The position numbers and the translations under genes are program-made. From contig NZ_RWKV01000007.1 of the NCBI RefSeq assembly GCF_003993795.1, positions 62,001 through 126,000 of the forward strand: a DNA stretch of 64,000 nucleotides, written 5' to 3'. The stretch is from Aquabacter cavernae (lineage in GTDB: Bacteria; Pseudomonadota; Alphaproteobacteria; Rhizobiales; Xanthobacteraceae). Shown piece after piece: positions 24,205 to 34,304 of the stretch (its first letter is position 1; every line of letters starts with the position of its first letter). A model generated the notes under the pieces. The model did not search any database. It was given only the letters and a program-made list of their open reading frames with translations, and had not been told where the DNA came from.

Positions 24205-27200
24205 ATGGGTAACGGCGTGTGCGTGGCGCGTTCGGTCGCGTTGGAATCCTTCCCCGTCGCTCGGCGCTCCGGCGGCGGGCTCTCTAGCATCCTGTGCCTT
24301 CTGCTGGCCTCGGCGGCAGTCGGGGCACTCACGCGCCCGGCCGCGGCCCAATCCACGGCGCCCTCCATCGGCGGCAGCACTCTCGCGTCGGACAAGCAGA
24401 CGGGCTCGACCGGCGGCAGCGGCCAGGACGAGGTCAATTGCTACTACCGGCCCTATAGCGGCGCTGCCGGCGGCGCGGCGAATGAATCCTCCATCTATTT
24501 CACGACGGGTCTCAGCTCCGGCGCCACCTATGCCGACACAATGATCCTCGCCACGGCGACCGGAGGGACGGGCGGCAATGGCGGCGACGGAGCCGACTGC
24601 TTCGGCGGCTATCCGGGCGGCGCAGGCGGCGCAGGCGGCTATGTGGAGGTTCAGACAAACAGCCAGACCGGCACCTATACCTTCACCTATACGGGGATCG
24701 TGGCGATCTCCCAGGGCGGGCGGGGCGGCAACGGCGGCAGCACGTCTTCCCTGAGCTTCCAGGGCGGCGGCGGTGGCGCGGGCGGCAGCGCCAGTGAGGT
24801 CTTCATAGAGAACTATGTGTCCATCACGACCACGGGGTCGAATTCCTACGGCATATGGGCGCAGAGCATCGGCGGCCAGGGCGGCAATGGCGGCAATGAG
24901 GACAGCCCCATCAGCAGCGGCAATGGCGGGGCGGCCGGCGCGGGCGGCACGGGCAATGAGATCCTCCTCTACAATTTCGCGCCCATCACCTCCCAGACCA
25001 CGGCCATCTTCGCCCAGAGCATCGGCGGCAGCGGTGGCGACGGCGGCAACGCGGACGGGTGGTTCGGCGGCGTCAGCGGCGGTGGCGGATATGGCGGCGA
25101 CGCCGGCCAAGTCTGGGTGATGAACGGGTATAATTCCACGGCGACGCTCACCACCACCGGCGCGGGCGCCTACGGCATCTATGCCCAGTCCGTGGGCGGC
25201 GGCGGCGGAAACGCAGGCGTGGCGGCGGGCCTTGTGGCGCTCGGCGGCTCCGGCGGTCCGGCCGGCTACAGTTCGGCCGTCGAGGTGCTGAACTATTCCA
25301 GCATCACCACCACGGGCGGCTCGGCCGCCGCCATCTTCGCCCAGTCCTTGGGCGGCGCGGGCGGTTCGGGCGGCATGGCCTTCTCCGGTGCGCCGGGTCT
25401 CGCGGTGGCGCTCGGCGGGTCCGGCGGCGATGGCGGCAGCGGCAACCAGGTGGCCGTCATCAATTATGGCGACCTGTGCACGGGCGCCTGCAACGGAAGC
25501 AGCACGCCCACCTCGGCGGGCGGCTCCTACGGCATTCTCGCCCAGTCCATCGGCGGCGGCGGCGGCGCGGGCGGGTTCGGCCTGTCGGGCTCGGCCTCCC
25601 TGGTGGCGGGCGTGTCGCTCGCCGTGGGTGGCACGGGTGGCGACGGCGGCAGCGGCTCCGGCATCTTCGTGGGCAATACCGGAAACATCACCACGTCTGA
25701 GGTCAATTCCGGCGGCATCCTCGCCCAGTCCGTGGGCGGCGGCGGCGGCTCGGGCGGCGGCAGCGTTTCCTTCGACCTGACGGACGGGGTTTCGGCCGCC
25801 ATTGCCCATGGCGGTTCCGGGGGCGGCGGCGGGGCCGGCAGCCCGGTCGGGGTCAATTGCAACACCTATTCCGGCAATTCCGGCAGTAACGGCGCCTGCA
25901 GCACCATCACCTTCACCGGCTGGCAGACCATCGGCGGCCCGGCGGGCACGTCGCTTATCTCCACGGCAGGCGACAGCTCCCCGGGCATCGTCGCCCAGTC
26001 CATCGGCGGCGGCGGCGGCTCGGGCGGCTATGCCGTGTCCCTGTCCGGTTCGACGGAGGGCTCTTTCACCCTCGGATTCGGTGGAAAGGGCGGGTCCGGC
26101 GGGGACGGCAGCGATGTCTATACCGGCACCAACGGCGTCAGCATCCTGACCCAGGGCGACGATTCCCACGGCCTCGTGGGCCAGTCCATCGGCGGCGGCG
26201 GCGGCGTGGGCGGCACGAGCGTGACGGCGAACGTCTCCACCGGCTCCTCGCTCGGCCTCACGGTGGGCGGCAGCGGCGGATCGGGCGGTCTCGCGACCTC
26301 CGTCATCGCCGACAATTCCGGCGGCATCATCAACACCAACGGAGAGCGCTCCCACGGCATTCTCGCCCAGGCCATCGGCGGCGGCGGCGGCGCGGGCGGC
26401 AACACCGTCTCCGTGGATGCGGGGAGCTTCTCCGGCAGCCTCACCGTGGGCGGTCAGGGCGGGTCCGGCGGCGCGGCCGGAAACGTCTGGGTCTACAACC
26501 AGAATTCGACGGTTAGCGACAGCTACGGATCGGCGAACATCACCGTCAACGGCCCGGAATCCAGCGCCATCGTGGCCCAGTCCATCGGCGGCGGCGGTGG
26601 GTCCGGCGGCTTCAGCATCAATGCCGATCTCGGCATCTCCGCATCCGCCGGCATCACGGTGGGCGGCGCGGGCGGCAGCGGCAATTCGGCCGGCGCCGTC
26701 ACGGTGTTGAACTACGGAAAGCTCACCTCCAATTACGGCGGCGCGCCCGTGCTGCTGGCCCAGTCCATCGGCGGCGGCGGCGGCAATGGCGGCTTCGTGG
26801 CCTCGGGCGACCTGTCCGGCGACGCGGCGTTCAGTTTCAGCGTCGGCGGCGCTGCGGGGGCGGGAAGCTCGGCCGGGAGCGTAAGCGTCACCAGCTATGG
26901 CGAGATCTTCGCCAATACGGGCTCTTATGGAACCGAGGCGCGCGGCACTGCGCCGGGCATTCTCGCCCAGTCCATCGGCGGGGGCGGCGGCAATGGCGGC
27001 TTCGCGGTGGGCGGGGATTTCTCCGGCTCCGCGTCCGGCACCCTCGATCTCGGTGGGGGCAGCGGGGCCGGTGGCACGGCCGGGGCGGTGAGCGTCACCG
27101 CTTACGCCTCGATCCAGATGAACGGCCCCTTCTCGCCCGGCGTGGTGGGGCAGAGCCTCGGTGGCCAGGGTGGCAATGGCGGCTTCGCCGTATCCGGCAG

Positions 27201-30200
27201 CCTGGGAGACGACCTCTCGTCCGCGGTCAGCCTGGGCGCGGGCGGCGGGGCGGGCGGCACCGCCACGGGCGTCACCATCGCGACGCAGGACGTGTCCTCG
27301 GCCGGCTACAACCAGTCCGCCGGCATCATCGCCCAGGCCATCGGCGGGTCCGGCGGCAATGGCGGCTGGGATTTCGCGGGCTCGCTCGGCACCGGCGCCA
27401 GCGCCCCCGTGAGCATCGGCGGCACCGGCGGTTCGGGTGGTTCTGTCACCGGAACCGTCCAGGTGACGGCCAACGGAACCACCACCACCACAGGCCTCGT
27501 CTCGCCGGGCATCCTTGCGCAATCCATCGGCGGCTCCGGCGGCAATGGCGGCTTCAGCGCCGGGGCGGCGGGTGCCGTCGTCTTCGCGACCGACGTGACG
27601 GTGGGCGGGGGCGGCGGCTCGGGGGGCGGCTCCGGCGCGGTCATCGTCACCGCTTCCGGCACCGTGGCCACCAATGCCGCCCAGTCCATCGGCATTCTCG
27701 CCCAGTCCATTGGCGGCTCGGGCGGCAATGGCGGCTTCGCCATAGCGGGCTCGGGCTCCACGGGCGGCGGCGATGCCAAGGTGTCCGTGGGCGGCGCGGG
27801 CGCCACGGGCGGGGGCGGCGGGTCCGGCCAGAATGCCGGGACCGTCACCGTCACGGCGGCGGATATCATCACGGCCGGATACGGCGCCACCGGTGTCCTC
27901 GCTCAGTCCATCGGTGGGGCAGGCGGCAATGGCGGGTCCAGCCGCGCCTTCAGCCTGTCAGGGACGGACTCGCAGACGTCCGGCTATGCGGCCTCCGTCG
28001 CCATCGGCGGCTCGGGCGCTTCGGGCGGGGCCGGGAGCACTGTCACGCTCACGCAGGTGGGCGTCGTCCAGACCGGCGTGTCGGGTATATCCTACGACCA
28101 GTCGGCGGGGCTCATCGCCCAGTCCATCGGCGGCTCGGGCGGCAATGGCGGCTCGGCGGATGCCAATGCCATCGCCTCCACCACGGCGGTTTCCGTCGCC
28201 ATCGGCGGGGGCGGGGCGAGCGGGGGAGACGGCGGCAGCGTCATCCTCAACAGCAATGCCAATGTCACCAGCGGCGGCATCTTCACGTCCGGCCAGCATT
28301 CCTCGGCCATCATCGCCCAGTCCATCGGCGGCGGCGGCGGCAATGGCGGCTGGACCCAGGCCACCGCCTCCAGCAACGATTATGCGGCAGGCGTCGCCAT
28401 CGGCGGCTATGGCGATGGCGGAGGCACCGCGGGAAGCGTTTCCGTCACCAGCGGCGGCACGCTGGCGACCTATGGCGCCCTGTCCTACGGCATTCTCGCC
28501 CAGTCCATCGGCGGCGGCGGCGGCAATGGCGGGGCGGCCTCCAGCACCACGAATGCGGGCAGCGGGGAAGAGCTTTCGGGCGGTGTCACCTCCATCGCCG
28601 GCTCGGGCGCAGCCTCGGTGGCGACCAATGTCAGCTCGGCGGTTTCCGGCGCCTCCAGCAGCAGCCCGTCCAACGGCAGCAGCAGCGCCACCGACGGCAC
28701 TTCGGCATCCGTCACCATTGGTGGCTTCGCCGGCAATGGGGGTAACGGCGCGGGCGTGACGGTGGCGAATGGCTCGTCCATCTTAACCTTTGGCGACCAG
28801 TCCACGGCCATCTTCGCCCAGTCGGTGGGCGGTGGCGGCGGATCGGGCGGCTCCAGCTCCAACAATGCCAGCGGCAGCTCCTATGCGGCGTCCTTCAGCC
28901 TGGGCGGCGGTGCCGGCACGGGCGGGACGGGCGGTGCCGTCACCGTGACCTCCACGGGCTATATCCAGACGCTGGGCCTCCAGGCGGCGGGCATCTTCGC
29001 GCAGTCCGTGGGCGGCGGCGGCGGCACGGGCGGCTCCTCTTCCAGCACGGCCGGCAGCGGCGGACAGGCCGCCATCAGCATGAGCCTCGGCGGCTCGGGC
29101 GGGGATGGGGGCACGGGCGGCACCGTCACGGTGAATGCCGGCTCCTCGGTCGCCGCCTATCTCAACACGGTCGGCTCCAATGCGGCGGGCATCTTCGCCC
29201 AGTCGGTGGGCGGCGGCGGCGGCAATGGCGGCTCCAGCAGCGCGTCGGCCACCGCGCCGGGATCGAGCACGAGCAGCGGCCCCAGCACCAGCGCGACGGG
29301 CAGCACGTCCGGTGAGGCGACCGGCAGCGAAACCACGTCGGCGGCTGGCCATTCCAGCGGGCAGTCCGGCAGTCAGGCGGGCACGAGCGGGGGCTATTCG
29401 CTGGCCATGAGCCTTGGCGGCGGCGGGGGAACGGCGGGTGACGGCAATTCCGTCAACGTCACCAACCAATATGCCATCGTCACCGGCCTGAACATGACCG
29501 GCACGACCACCCTCGTCACGCCCGGTGACCAATCTCCGGCCATCTTCGCGCAGTCGGTGGGCGGTGGCGGCGGCAATGGCGGCTCCAGCACCACCAACAG
29601 CTCGGCGGGCAATTACAGCGCCTCCCTGGCGCTGGGCGGAAACGGAAGCTCGGGCGGCACGGGCGGCGGCGTGAGCGTGACCAGCAGCGGCACGCTCCAG
29701 ACGTCCGGCTCCAATTCGGCGGCGCTCTTCGCGCAGTCGGTGGGCGGCGGCGGCGGCAGTGGCGGCTCGGCCTCCAGCACCACCTCGTCCGGCGGTCCGC
29801 TGGCCCTGTCGCTCGGCCTCGGCGGAAGCGGCGACGGTGGCGGGGCGGGCGGCACGGTGACCGTGACGGTGACCGCGCCCAACACCGTCAACGACTTCTA
29901 CGGAATCGCCACGCAGGGCGCCAATTCCTACGGTGTCTTCGCCCAGTCCGTGGGCGGCGGCGGCGGCAATGGCGGCGCGGTCACCAACTCCGCCACGGGC
30001 GCCAGCAGCAGTTCGTCCGGCAGCGATAATACGGCCTCCACCTCGGGGGGCAGCACGTCATCCACCGCAGAGGACGGCGCGGCCTTGTCCATGGGGCTGG
30101 GCGGGACCGCCGGCGGCGGCGGCGGCGGCGGCACCGTTTCGATTACGATCGCGGCGCCCGTGACCACGACGGGCGTGCAGTCCGTCGGCATTTTCGGCCA

Positions 30201-33200
30201 GTCGGTGGGCGGCGGCGGTGGCACGGGCGGTGCCTCCACCAGCAACGCCACCAACGGCACCTATGCCCTCGCGCTCGGCCTTGGCGGCAGCGGCGGTTCG
30301 GGCGGTGCGGGCGGGCAGGTTTCCGTCAGCGCCACGGGCTCGGTGCTCACTTATGGCACCAGCGCGACGGGCATTTTCGCGCAGTCCGTGGGCGGCGGCG
30401 GCGGCGTGGGCGGCTCCTCCAGAGGGGGCAGCACGGGAGGCAGCAACTTCAACGCCACCCTGTCCCTGGGCGGGTCGGGCGGATCGGGTGGCAACGGCGG
30501 CGCGGTCTCCCTCACCTTCACCGGCCCTTCGGCGGCGACCACGCTTTCTACCAACGGCGCCTATGCCTATGGCCTCCTGGCGCAGTCCGTGGGCGGCGGC
30601 GGCGGCGTGGGCGGCGCGAGCAATAGCAGCAGCACCGGCAGCGGCCAGGCGAACCTCGCACTCTCGCTCGGCGGGACGGGGGGCAGCGGCGGCGACGGCG
30701 GCGCGGTGAGCGTCACCACCGACGATGCCGAGACCTCCACATCCGGGGTCGGTGCCATCGGGCTCCTGGCCCAGTCCATCGGCGGCGGTGGCGGCGCGGG
30801 CGGCACCAGCGAGGTCATGGCGTCCGCGTCCAATAGCAGTGGCACCGCCAATTATGCGGCGGGCCTTTCGCTGGGTGGCAGCGGGGGCGATGGCGGCTCG
30901 GGCGGCACGGTCGACGTCGTGAATTCCATGGCGACCTACACGACCGGCGCCTTCGCGCCTGCCGTCCTCGCGCAATCCATCGCGGGCGGCGGCGGCGTGG
31001 CTTCGGGTGCGGCGTCGGTCTCCGGCAGTACCGCCTCCAGCAGCATCACGCTTTCCTTGGGTGGCAGCGGCGGGTCGGGTGGCGATGCGGAGCAGATCTC
31101 CGTTCAGAATAACGGCGCGATCGCCACGACGGGCATGGAATCCTACGGTGTCGTCGCCCAGTCCATCGCCGGCGGCGGCGGCTTCGGCGGCGTGGTGATG
31201 ATCGGAAGCAGCTCCAGTTCGCTGACCACGGAACACACCATCACACTTGGCGCCACCGGGTCGGTGAGCGGCAATGGCGATGTCGTCGCGCTGGTTGCTG
31301 GAGGTCCCGTAACAACCTCTGGCGTCCGGTCCATGGGGCTGGTGGCGCAGTCCATCGGCGGCGGCGGCGGTCTGGCCGGCCTGCCCACGGACGGCCAGGA
31401 AAGCGTCTCCTCCAGCGGCACCGTGACATTGGGCGGTGCGTCCGGCGGCAGCGGCAGCAGCGTTGTCGTGTCCGCCCTCAGCGGCTCGAGCATTTCCACC
31501 GCCGGCATGCTCGCCCATGCCGTTGTGGCGCAGTCCATCGGTGGCGGCGGCGGCCTCGCCACCGTGGGGGCCTACACGCTGACCCTGGGCGGCAGCGCGG
31601 GCGGCAGCGGCGGAGACGTGAGCGTCTCCACATTCGGCAGCATCACCACCACCGGCCAAGCGGCTCTGGGCATCGTGGCCCAGTCCATCGGCGGCGGCGG
31701 CGGCCTCGGCCGCGCCACATCGGCGGTCAAGTTCGCGGGCTCCGGCTCCGGCGGCGACGGCGGCAGCGTGACGGTGAATGTGGGCGCCTCGATCACCACC
31801 AGCGGCACGAATTCGGTGGGCGTTCTCGCCCAGTCCATCGGCGGCGGCGGTGGCGTGGCGGTGAGCAACGACATGGCGCTCTCCTATAGCGCGGGCGGCG
31901 GATCGGGCTCCGGCGGCGCGGTCACGGTGAATGTCAGCGCGCCCATCGTCGCCAGCGGGACCAACACCTACGGCGTCATCGCCCAGTCGGTGAGCGACGG
32001 CGGCGGCCTCGTGATGAACGGCACCTCCATGGAGTTCGTGGCGGGCAATCTCACCGCCTCCGGCAAGGTGTTCGTGAGCCTTGAGAGCGGCGGCTCGGTG
32101 ACCGCGCCGGGCGGCGGGGGCACCGGCATCTACATGCAGGGCAACGGCGATCCCATCCTCAACATGGCCGCGGGATCGAGCATCACCGGCGGCGTGGGCG
32201 GCATCGGCGTCGTCAGCGACGGCACCGAGACCTACATCAATTCCTACGGCACCATCTCCACCCTGGACGGCGCGGACGGCCTCGCCGTCAAGACCCTGAC
32301 GGGCTTTGCCCAGGTGGTCACGGGCGGCAGCATCGTGGGCAACCTGTCGCTCACGCCGGGGGCGGTCAATTCGCTCACCAACCTCTCGGGCGGCACCATC
32401 TGGGCGGGCTCCTCGCTGGATCTCGGCGGAACGAGCAACCTGTTCACCAATGCCGGCATGCTGCGCAGCGGTTTCTCGGCGCTGGGCACCACCACCATCA
32501 ATGGCAGCCTCGTCCAGACCGGCACGGGCGTGCTCGGGATCCGGGCGGACCAGCTCTCCGGCCAGTCGGACAGCTTCGTCATCAATGGCGATGCCCGTCT
32601 CTCCGGCGGCGTGCTGGGCATGGTCTACAACCCCGCCCGCGCCATGCCGGGCCATTACGACACGCCCTTCCTGAGCGTGCTCGGGACTTTCACCACCTCG
32701 AACCTCGTGGCGCTGGGCGATACTGCGATCCTCGATTTCTCCCTCGCGGAGATCGGCGGCGGGCTGAGCCTGGGCACCACCATCGACTTCACGCCCTTCG
32801 GCCTCTCCGCGCGGGGGCTCGCCACCGGTGCGCTCATCGGGGAAATCCAGACACGGGGTTCCTCTCCCCTGTTCGAGACCATCGTCCCGGCGCTGCTGGA
32901 CGTGACGACCGTGGCCGGCCTCGAACAATCCTATGAGACCGTGGGCGGCGGCGCCGTCTCCCTCGTTCCAACCACCATGATCAACGCCGCCTCGGCGGCC
33001 ATGGCGGGCATCACCACCCAGATGGACCAGTGGCGCACGGGCCTGCGGCCGGCCTCCACCGTGCTGGGATACGCGGCTTCGGCCGGCGGCTCCGGTTCGG
33101 AGCAGGCGGCGGGCACGGGCGGCCGCTATTTCTGGGGCACGCCCATGGGCAGCCTCACCACCGGCGGCGGGCTCTCGGGCTCGACGCTGGGCGGCCTCGT

Positions 33201-33942
33201 GGGTATCGACGGCGAACTGACGAGCATGCCGGCTTTGGCGGGCGCCGCGGTCAGCTTCTCCACCACCGGCATTTCCGCCAATGCCTATGGGGCGGACGTT
33301 TCCACCAGCTATGGCAGCTTCAACCTGTACGGCCTCTATCAGGCCGGCCCGGCCTATGTGTCGGCCATCGCCAGCGCGGGCTATGGCAGCGCCAATCTCG
33401 ACCGCAACCTCTACAGCCTGAACCTGAACCTCGCCACGGACAGCGGTTTCGACGGCACGGTGCTGGGCGGGCGAATCGAGGCGGGCTACAGCTTCGCGCT
33501 GGGGGCGACCGGCGCGAGTTTCACGCCCTTCGTGGCCTTCCAGCCGACCCAGCTCTGGCTCGGCGCTGGCTCGGAGATGTTCACCCTTGGGCGCGGCCTC
33601 TCCTACGACAGCACGACGATCACGGCGCTGCCGCTCTATATGGGCTTCCAACTGGACGGGCGCTGGACGACCGCCAGCGGGCAGCAGGTGGCGCCCTATC
33701 TGCGGGCCGCCTGGATGCATGATTTCAGCCCGAACCGGGACGTGCCGCGCAGCTTCGCGGAATTGCCGGGCATCGCCTTCTCGGGTACGGCCATTCCCAC
33801 CGTGAGCAATGCGGCGGACCTGCATGCGGGGATCCAGTTCCTGGCCGGACCCAACACCGCGCTTTCGGCGGGCTTCGATGCGCAACTCGCGGAGGGCTAT
33901 TCCACCGTAGGTGCCTCCGCCAGCTTCCGCGTGCGGTGGTAA
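24205..33942 (+). CDS. Giant glycine-rich autotransporter (type Va)
   Basis: A 3,245-residue secreted surface protein. Residues 1-48 look like a long signal peptide (LCLLLASAAVGAL core, cleavage near AAAQ). The passenger (about 50-2,900) is low-complexity Gly/Ser/Thr with about 37 copies of a unit centred on AQS(I/V)GGGGG, predicted beta-helical. Residues about 2,960-3,245 form the outer-membrane beta-barrel translocator, ending in the aromatic pattern FRVRW. Many rhizobia carry proteins of this type; adhesion or biofilm roles are typical. It begins 134 bp after nfrB on the same strand, so it may be co-regulated with the glycan locus. Repeat copies vary by zone, as described in the repeat entry. 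Confidence 0.85.
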   Translation: MGNGVCVARSVALESFPVARRSGGGLSSILCLLLASAAVGALTRPAAAQSTAPSIGGSTLASDKQTGSTGGSGQDEVNCYYRPYSGAAGGAANESSIYFTTGLSSGATYADTMILATATGGTGGNGGDGADCFGGYPGGAGGAGGYVEVQTNSQTGTYTFTYTGIVAISQGGRGGNGGSTSSLSFQGGGGGAGGSASEVFIENYVSITTTGSNSYGIWAQSIGGQGGNGGNEDSPISSGNGGAAGAGGTGNEILLYNFAPITSQTTAIFAQSIGGSGGDGGNADGWFGGVSGGGGYGGDAGQVWVMNGYNSTATLTTTGAGAYGIYAQSVGGGGGNAGVAAGLVALGGSGGPAGYSSAVEVLNYSSITTTGGSAAAIFAQSLGGAGGSGGMAFSGAPGLAVALGGSGGDGGSGNQVAVINYGDLCTGACNGSSTPTSAGGSYGILAQSIGGGGGAGGFGLSGSASLVAGVSLAVGGTGGDGGSGSGIFVGNTGNITTSEVNSGGILAQSVGGGGGSGGGSVSFDLTDGVSAAIAHGGSGGGGGAGSPVGVNCNTYSGNSGSNGACSTITFTGWQTIGGPAGTSLISTAGDSSPGIVAQSIGGGGGSGGYAVSLSGSTEGSFTLGFGGKGGSGGDGSDVYTGTNGVSILTQGDDSHGLVGQSIGGGGGVGGTSVTANVSTGSSLGLTVGGSGGSGGLATSVIADNSGGIINTNGERSHGILAQAIGGGGGAGGNTVSVDAGSFSGSLTVGGQGGSGGAAGNVWVYNQNSTVSDSYGSANITVNGPESSAIVAQSIGGGGGSGGFSINADLGISASAGITVGGAGGSGNSAGAVTVLNYGKLTSNYGGAPVLLAQSIGGGGGNGGFVASGDLSGDAAFSFSVGGAAGAGSSAGSVSVTSYGEIFANTGSYGTEARGTAPGILAQSIGGGGGNGGFAVGGDFSGSASGTLDLGGGSGAGGTAGAVSVTAYASIQMNGPFSPGVVGQSLGGQGGNGGFAVSGSLGDDLSSAVSLGAGGGAGGTATGVTIATQDVSSAGYNQSAGIIAQAIGGSGGNGGWDFAGSLGTGASAPVSIGGTGGSGGSVTGTVQVTANGTTTTTGLVSPGILAQSIGGSGGNGGFSAGAAGAVVFATDVTVGGGGGSGGGSGAVIVTASGTVATNAAQSIGILAQSIGGSGGNGGFAIAGSGSTGGGDAKVSVGGAGATGGGGGSGQNAGTVTVTAADIITAGYGATGVLAQSIGGAGGNGGSSRAFSLSGTDSQTSGYAASVAIGGSGASGGAGSTVTLTQVGVVQTGVSGISYDQSAGLIAQSIGGSGGNGGSADANAIASTTAVSVAIGGGGASGGDGGSVILNSNANVTSGGIFTSGQHSSAIIAQSIGGGGGNGGWTQATASSNDYAAGVAIGGYGDGGGTAGSVSVTSGGTLATYGALSYGILAQSIGGGGGNGGAASSTTNAGSGEELSGGVTSIAGSGAASVATNVSSAVSGASSSSPSNGSSSATDGTSASVTIGGFAGNGGNGAGVTVANGSSILTFGDQSTAIFAQSVGGGGGSGGSSSNNASGSSYAASFSLGGGAGTGGTGGAVTVTSTGYIQTLGLQAAGIFAQSVGGGGGTGGSSSSTAGSGGQAAISMSLGGSGGDGGTGGTVTVNAGSSVAAYLNTVGSNAAGIFAQSVGGGGGNGGSSSASATAPGSSTSSGPSTSATGSTSGEATGSETTSAAGHSSGQSGSQAGTSGGYSLAMSLGGGGGTAGDGNSVNVTNQYAIVTGLNMTGTTTLVTPGDQSPAIFAQSVGGGGGNGGSSTTNSSAGNYSASLALGGNGSSGGTGGGVSVTSSGTLQTSGSNSAALFAQSVGGGGGSGGSASSTTSSGGPLALSLGLGGSGDGGGAGGTVTVTVTAPNTVNDFYGIATQGANSYGVFAQSVGGGGGNGGAVTNSATGASSSSSGSDNTASTSGGSTSSTAEDGAALSMGLGGTAGGGGGGGTVSITIAAPVTTTGVQSVGIFGQSVGGGGGTGGASTSNATNGTYALALGLGGSGGSGGAGGQVSVSATGSVLTYGTSATGIFAQSVGGGGGVGGSSRGGSTGGSNFNATLSLGGSGGSGGNGGAVSLTFTGPSAATTLSTNGAYAYGLLAQSVGGGGGVGGASNSSSTGSGQANLALSLGGTGGSGGDGGAVSVTTDDAETSTSGVGAIGLLAQSIGGGGGAGGTSEVMASASNSSGTANYAAGLSLGGSGGDGGSGGTVDVVNSMATYTTGAFAPAVLAQSIAGGGGVASGAASVSGSTASSSITLSLGGSGGSGGDAEQISVQNNGAIATTGMESYGVVAQSIAGGGGFGGVVMIGSSSSSLTTEHTITLGATGSVSGNGDVVALVAGGPVTTSGVRSMGLVAQSIGGGGGLAGLPTDGQESVSSSGTVTLGGASGGSGSSVVVSALSGSSISTAGMLAHAVVAQSIGGGGGLATVGAYTLTLGGSAGGSGGDVSVSTFGSITTTGQAALGIVAQSIGGGGGLGRATSAVKFAGSGSGGDGGSVTVNVGASITTSGTNSVGVLAQSIGGGGGVAVSNDMALSYSAGGGSGSGGAVTVNVSAPIVASGTNTYGVIAQSVSDGGGLVMNGTSMEFVAGNLTASGKVFVSLESGGSVTAPGGGGTGIYMQGNGDPILNMAAGSSITGGVGGIGVVSDGTETYINSYGTISTLDGADGLAVKTLTGFAQVVTGGSIVGNLSLTPGAVNSLTNLSGGTIWAGSSLDLGGTSNLFTNAGMLRSGFSALGTTTINGSLVQTGTGVLGIRADQLSGQSDSFVINGDARLSGGVLGMVYNPARAMPGHYDTPFLSVLGTFTTSNLVALGDTAILDFSLAEIGGGLSLGTTIDFTPFGLSARGLATGALIGEIQTRGSSPLFETIVPALLDVTTVAGLEQSYETVGGGAVSLVPTTMINAASAAMAGITTQMDQWRTGLRPASTVLGYAASAGGSGSEQAAGTGGRYFWGTPMGSLTTGGGLSGSTLGGLVGIDGELTSMPALAGAAVSFSTTGISANAYGADVSTSYGSFNLYGLYQAGPAYVSAIASAGYGSANLDRNLYSLNLNLATDSGFDGTVLGGRIEAGYSFALGATGASFTPFVAFQPTQLWLGAGSEMFTLGRGLSYDSTTITALPLYMGFQLDGRWTTASGQQVAPYLRAAWMHDFSPNRDVPRSFAELPGIAFSGTAIPTVSNAADLHAGIQFLAGPNTALSAGFDAQLAEGYSTVGASASFRVRW
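24850..32010 (+). repeat. Array of about 37 AQSIGGGGG passenger repeats
   Basis: By eye I count about 37 units, spaced roughly 45-90 residues apart, each built as a Gly-rich block, a variable Thr/Ser strand ending TTG or similar, then x(I/V/L)xAQS(I/V)GG. Units 15-20 favour ILAQSIGG(S/G)GGNGG, units 21-29 favour IFAQSVGGGGG, and the last seven degrade to GGGGGLA or SDGGG. This zoning suggests block-wise duplication. At the DNA level GGC/GGT-rich stretches are near-identical and recombination-prone. Confidence 0.85.
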
Positions 33943-33971
33943 TCAGACGCCTCTGTCGCAGGGACGGACCA

Positions 33972-34000
33972 TTGACCCGGCCGTCGCGGCGCGCTTAGTG
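33972..34000 (+). promoter_or_regulatory. Possible promoter of the btu operon
   Basis: TTGACC (33972-33977) is followed after 17 bp by the weak -10 TTAGTG (33995-34000), placing transcription start just before the riboswitch. The -10 is poor, so the call is tentative. Confidence 0.35.
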
Positions 34001-34007
34001 TGCCCGT

Positions 34008-34184
34008 GACGGTTCCCCTAGGGGATCAAAAGGGAATGTGGTGAGGTGACCCCCTTCGGGGTGTTTGCCGAAGCCATGGCTGCCCCCGCAACTGTAAGCG
34101 GCGAGTCCATCGTCATCAGCCACTGGGCCTCGGCCTGGGAAGGCGACGAACCGGACACCGACCCGCGAGCCAGGAGACCTGCCG
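34008..34184 (+). ncRNA. Cobalamin riboswitch
   Basis: The conserved B12-riboswitch order is present: a closing stem beginning near 34008 (GGTTCC), the GGGAATGTGGTG segment at 34032-34043, GCCATGGCTGCCCCCGCAAC then TGTAAGCGG (the AdoCbl-binding core, 34073-34102), GAGTCC, the B12-box-adjacent GCCACTGGG (34119-34127), GGGAAGGCG and the 3' box GCGAGCCAGGAGACCTGCC (34166-34184). High cobalamin would reduce btuB expression. About 120 nt separate it from the btuB ATG and should hold the expression platform (RBS sequestration likely, as there is no obvious U-run). Confidence 0.93.
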
Positions 34185-34304
34185 TCAGCCGTGGTCACGC
34201 GCGAGCACGTTGGGCGGGGTGTCCTGATGGTGGTTTCCAGGCGGCCAAGTGGTCGCACGGAGCCTCGTTCGCGGTGACGGACCACTCGTCCCGCCGAGGC
34301 CGAT

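Noticed and set aside
23956-27522. 1,188-residue open frame on the minus strand
   Set aside because: Antisense to nfrB and the autotransporter. The Ala/Asp/Gly periodicity simply mirrors the glycine-codon repeats.
24850-32010. CRISPR-like or satellite repeat array
   Set aside because: The repeats are in-frame codons of a single protein, vary in spacing and are not separated by unique spacers of constant length.
30058-33885. 1,275-residue open frame on the minus strand
   Set aside because: Antisense shadow of the autotransporter repeats and barrel; no recognisable domain or start signal.
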